Shown here: positions 59,999-64,000 of the stretch, one piece after another | Layout of the letters: each line of letters starts with the position of its first letter | How positions within the stretch are numbered: position 1 is the first letter of the stretch | NCBI GenBank assembly: GCA_018857735.1 | Contig: JABMCL010001464.1 | Location: 725,001 to 789,000 of the forward strand | Direction: 5' to 3' | DNA from: Alviniconcha marisindica | Taxonomy: Eukaryota > Mollusca > Gastropoda > Provannidae | Length of the DNA: 64,000 nt | The notes under the pieces: generated by a model | Told to the model about the DNA's origin: nothing | Database searches by the model: none | The model's input: the letters and a program-made list of their open reading frames with translations, nothing else | Made by a program: the position numbers and the translations under genes

Positions 59999-61074
59999 CT
60001 GAAAAAAGAGAGCACAGAAATTAACAATACTGACCAATAAAGACAGCCATGAAAACAATTTTTGATTCTCTTTTATAAGCTTTTTTTTCATCAAGGAGTT
60101 ATTCAGAGATGCTAGTGATAGCAATATGTACTGTGTAAAAACAGAACTCGAGTTCAATTATATGTTAGTTTCAACACCATTAATAAAATTTATCAAGGTA
60201 AATAACAGTTTCACAGAAGATGCATACTTAACTGACAATGATTAACAATGCAATTAGTCCAACATTTTTGAACATTTCCAAAAATTATGCAACCGTTTTG
60301 TATTCCTGTCAACACTACTGTGACAATCAAAATGATGCCAACACTGTGACAATTAAAACGGAGCCAGAGTCCTAGACTCATACAAGCAGACCTGTGTACA
60401 TCTATCACAATCATTACACGATTCAGACCGAATGCCCCCACCCACCCTCCCGCGACAATTAAAACAAGGCCAAGATCCTAGACTCATACAGTCATCACAA
60501 CGTTTACACAGTTTAGACTGAATGCCCCCTCCCCCAACCACACAATGGCGGACATGACTTTATTTTTATTTTTTGGGGGGGTCAAAGTCGCATAGCACCA
60601 GGCAGCTGGCCTGCTGCTGTCTAGGAAGCAGATTTAATCAAAGTCACTCTTCATTACTGGGAGTCAAGGGAGGAAACGAGGAGGGTGTAAACTGCCACAG
60701 GCACGTAACAATGATTTATAATTCCTCCAAGCAAATCGGCAGAAATGGAATACAAGACCTTAGATCATTCTCAGTCCTCGTTTTTTCTTCTGGGGCATAT
60801 TAGTCATTAGTATGGGACCCCCCCGGGGCATATTACAGTCATTAGTATGGACCCCCCGCCCACACACACACACACACACAAAAGTACTGCTACAAAGCGA
60901 GGGAGAGAAAAACATTCACGGTAGTGTCCGGCTGGTGGGTTCTGGCCTGCTTCTCTTCGAGTGAACTGATTTGATTGGATAAAATCACTGTCTGTGATTA
61001 CTCCTTCCGCTGACGTTTTTCCGACCACAGCACAGACTTGATGAGACGGGGAGAGCGGGGTAGGCTACACCTGA

Positions 61075-61425
61075 TCGCCTTCGCTCAATAAAGTGATACC
61101 AGGCAATCGCCTTCGCTCAATAAAGTGATACCAGACAATCGTCTTAGCTCCGTAAAGTGATACCAGGCAATCGCCTTCGCTCAATAAAGTGATACCAGGC
61201 AATCGCCTTCGCTCAATAAAATGATACCAAGCAATGGTCTTAGCTCAATAAAGTGCAATGGTCTTAGCTCAATAAAGAGATACCAAGCACTCGTATTAGC
61301 TCAGTAAAGTGATACTACGCAATCGTCTTAGCTCAGTAAAGTGATACTACGCAATCGCCTAATTAGCTCAGTAAAGTGATACCAGGCAATCGCCTAATTA
61401 GCTCAGTAAAGTGACACCACGCAAT
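61075..61425. repeat. ~34-bp tandem array close to the first-exon donor
   Basis: Unit GCAATCGCCTTCGCTCAATA + AAGTGATACCAG, about ten copies, starting roughly 25 nt into intron 1. Confidence 0.9.
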
Positions 61426-61448
61426 CAAAACGAACACCAAGAACATAC

Positions 61449-61500
61449 CTCTCTTCCATTCGCTGCTCCACAAAGCCGTTCGATGTCGTGCAGGGAAGAA
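61449..61500 (-). other. Noncoding first exon (5' UTR) of the UBE4-E2 gene; 5' limit unknown
   Basis: A strong donor (GAGAG then GTATGTTC) sits at 61448-61449 on the minus strand and could join the acceptor at 59998, which precedes the start codon. The sequence upstream to about 61,700 is the most CpG-containing stretch near the gene, as expected at a promoter. The transcription start is not determinable; the 5' coordinate given is arbitrary. Confidence 0.45.
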
Positions 61501-62040
61501 ATGAAAAGAAAAATCGACTGTGCCGCCGTGCAGACGAACAGCGACGCATGACATTTCACGTTGGAGTCAAGGCTGGGTTGCATGGAGAGACGAAACTATC
61601 GAGCCGTCCCCGGGCCCTCTGCGTGTTCCGCCGCTACCGTTCGTCACCCCTGAGGATGCAGCGGGTGCCTCATTACTGCACCTCTCACCGCAACGTCGGA
61701 CGAGACGCACGCTTCTGACCCAATCTTGCCTAAGGACCCGCCGCGGCCAGCTGTAGCGTTTGACCTACAGCGAGCTGTAACATTTGACCCCCCAGCCACA
61801 CGGTGTTGTGGCGCTGAAGCAAAAACCTCTGAAGCAAATTAATGCCGTGTAAGTGGTCTCTGCGGATGTTAAGCCTAATCCCTAAAAAAAAACACCACAA
61901 CAACAACAAACAAACAAAACCCACAACAGACGGGAAAAAAAGCTAAATAAATAAAGAGAATCAGATTTGCGGAAGTTGTTGTTGTTAGAGCATGATGGTA
62001 GTGGCACACAGAGATCCGCGGATGCGGTTGTTGTTACTGG

Positions 62041-62043
<3 letters not shown>

Positions 62044-62079
<36 letters not shown>

Positions 62080-62370
62080 ACACGGATTCGGCCAAAAACA
62101 ACCGCTGTTCACGTGATGTACTTCGTCCCCCCGCCAACCCCACTCCTAAAAATTCAGATTTGCATGTCTTACTTTGCTGAGTTTGCATGTTGCGAAGTTT
62201 TAGATAGTAATAGTTGTTTGTTTTTCTCAAGATGCATTTCACTTTGCCGCAGTTATTTGTATTCTTGTTTGACGTATTGAGTGTTGCTGTGTTTGTCATA
62301 TCAGGAACCGCTTTGTAAAAAAAAAGAAGCCGACTTGTGCTTAAATCTTTAGCCTTGTGTAATAAAGTAT

Positions 62371-62422
<52 letters not shown>
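62044..62422. repeat. (GA)n and (CT)n with an AATAAAGT tail
   Basis: GA 62044-62076. At 62336-62372 TGCTTAAATC...CCTTGTGTAATAAAGTATTA leads into CT 62373-62422. Related to 34934 and 6895 in reverse orientation. Confidence 0.85.
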
Positions 62423-62424
<2 letters not shown>

Positions 62425-62429
62425 CACCA

Positions 62430-63255
62430 CCGCCATGCACTCCAGGCAGTAGCCATGGCTTACTGTCACGCAGCAATGGCGAATGTCATCTGGGCCTGGT
62501 TGCACGACACGTCCCAAGGCCAACCAGCCTGTTAAACTGGTCGCTTAGCAGTGTCCAAAGAAGAACCAAGAACACCATTTAGTTGTTTAGAAACGTTGCA
62601 AGGACGCATTTTTTTGCCACCTCCCTGCTACTTTACTTACAGGGCCGATGTGGGGACAAAAAAGAAAGTAAAAAAAAAGAAAAAAGAACAAGTTTTCGTG
62701 TCATACATTTTTTAATTTATTTTTTAGCGGAACAGACAATGTTTTAGGGATCAATGTACTCGAAAACTGACACATCCGGTACTGCTTTTACTTTGTTTCT
62801 TTATGCTTTTGTCCCAGTCAACGTATCAAATAAATGTTCGTTTTTATGCACATGTATAATTATGAATAATAAATATCCATTTGATTTGATCCGCCATGTT
62901 CACCACATCCTGTGCATGCCACGTCGTTGCTGTTACATCCCCACCTCTTGGATTAGTTTCACGAACAGCAGACTCGGTTTGGTGGCCCGTCAAAGTAACT
63001 TAATATGCTTAGAGCTGTGTTCCATCTTCCACACTGCTAAACGTGTCCAGCTCGACGCCACCACCATCAGTTATCGGGGAGTTAAAGGTGCTCTGAAGAT
63101 AATTTGAAACAAGTGACGCGAGGAACGGGTCCAGGAAGTAACATTTATACTCATCAGTACTTCCTTTCCTAAACCTGGCACTTCACCCGCAGCATAACGC
63201 ACAAGGAACATTCCTCAGCGATGGTACTGAACTTATCAGAGTAAAATATAAATAC

Positions 63256-63257
<2 letters not shown>
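62430..63257. other. Upstream sequence, no gene seen
   Basis: Unique AT-moderate sequence with short frames only. Confidence 0.35.

Positions 63258-63313
<56 letters not shown>
63258..63313 (+). repeat. (CA)n microsatellite
   Basis: Uninterrupted CA dinucleotides. Confidence 0.95.
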
Positions 63314-63315
<2 letters not shown>

Positions 63316-63472
63316 TGCAATATTATCTTGTCATCACACGAGCACGATCAGTTTATCCTCCCTTTCATCCTCCGGCGGTTCCAAATTATGAAATTAATTA
63401 AAGAAGTAATAAAGTTCCCCCAGGTGACAACAGTCCGGAGCAGATGACCACTCAGAGACAGAGGCTGATCCC

Positions 63473-64000
63473 CAGAGTTCAGGAGCAGTGTTAGACTCGA
63501 GGTGGCCGTCCTGGGCTCCCTTCAGAGCTAGCTGTGTTAGACTCGAGGTGGCCGTCCTGGGCTCCCTTCAGAGCTAGCTGTGTTAGACTCGAGGTGGCCG
63601 TCCTGGGCTCCCTTCAGAGCTAGCTGTGTTAGACTCGAGGTGGCCGTCCTGGGCTCCCTTCAGAGCTAGCTGTGTTAGACTCGAGGTGGCCGTCCTGGGC
63701 TCCCTTCAGAGCTAGCTGTGTGAGACTCGAGGTGGCCGTCCTGGGCTCCCTTCAGAGCTAGCTGTGTGAGACTCGAGATGGCCGTCCTGGGCTCCCTTCA
63801 GAGCTAGCTGTGTTAGACTCGAGGTGGCCGTCCTGGGCTCCCTTCAGAGCTCAGGGCTGTGTGAGACTCGAGATGGCCGTCCTGGGCTCCCTTCAGAGCT
63901 AGCTGTGTTAGACTCGAGATGGCCGTCCTGGGACCCTTCAGAGCTAGCTGTGTGAGACTCGAGATGGCCGTCCTGGGCTCCCTTCAGAGCTCAGGGCTGT
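63473..64000 (+). repeat. Tandem array, 45-46-bp unit, about 11 copies, continues past window end
   Basis: Unit GTTAGACTCGAGGTGGCCGT + CCTGGGCTCCCTTCAGAGCT. Very homogeneous; the unit is a piece of dispersed repeat E. Confidence 0.9.

Overview
This is eukaryotic, almost certainly metazoan and probably molluscan DNA. The evidence is intron-rich split genes with GT-AG junctions, very dense microsatellites, tRNA-derived SINEs and a decayed non-LTR retrotransposon. Species cannot be fixed from the sequence alone.

Layout. 1-15,000 holds no gene I can support. It is a mosaic of (CT)n, (GT)n, (TCTG)n and G-run tracts, minisatellites, SINEs, an inverted-repeat element (8034-8640) and a 5'-truncated LINE remnant on the minus strand (about 13,395-14,420). 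15,086-17,679 (+) is a two-exon gene for a 732-residue protein I do not recognise, with a serine-rich hexapeptide array. Directly after its stop lies a 356-bp transposable element (17,734-18,089) with terminal inverted repeats and a perfect 8-bp target duplication. 18,100-22,570 is gene-poor and contains a homogeneous 68-bp tandem array.

The main content is one large minus-strand gene, with coding exons from 59,939 down to 22,572 and a noncoding first exon ending at 61,449. I rebuilt about 30 exons; every junction keeps phase and the coding length is exactly divisible by three (4950 nt, 1649 residues, or 1701 with an optional exon). The protein carries a Ufd2/UBE4-type ubiquitin chain elongation (E4) core. 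Where UBE4A/UBE4B have the U-box it instead has an acidic linker and a complete ubiquitin-conjugating (E2) domain of the BIRC6/BRUCE type, with catalytic Cys near residue 1492. An E4 core joined to an E2 with loss of the U-box is the most notable thing here.

The introns of this gene are also unusual. At least 13 carry minisatellites whose unit contains a copy of the adjacent 5' or 3' splice site, often with 15-48 nt of neighbouring exon, so decoy splice sites sit in tandem beside the real ones. The two genes converge. 61,500-64,000 is upstream sequence with microsatellites and a tandem array that runs off the window end.
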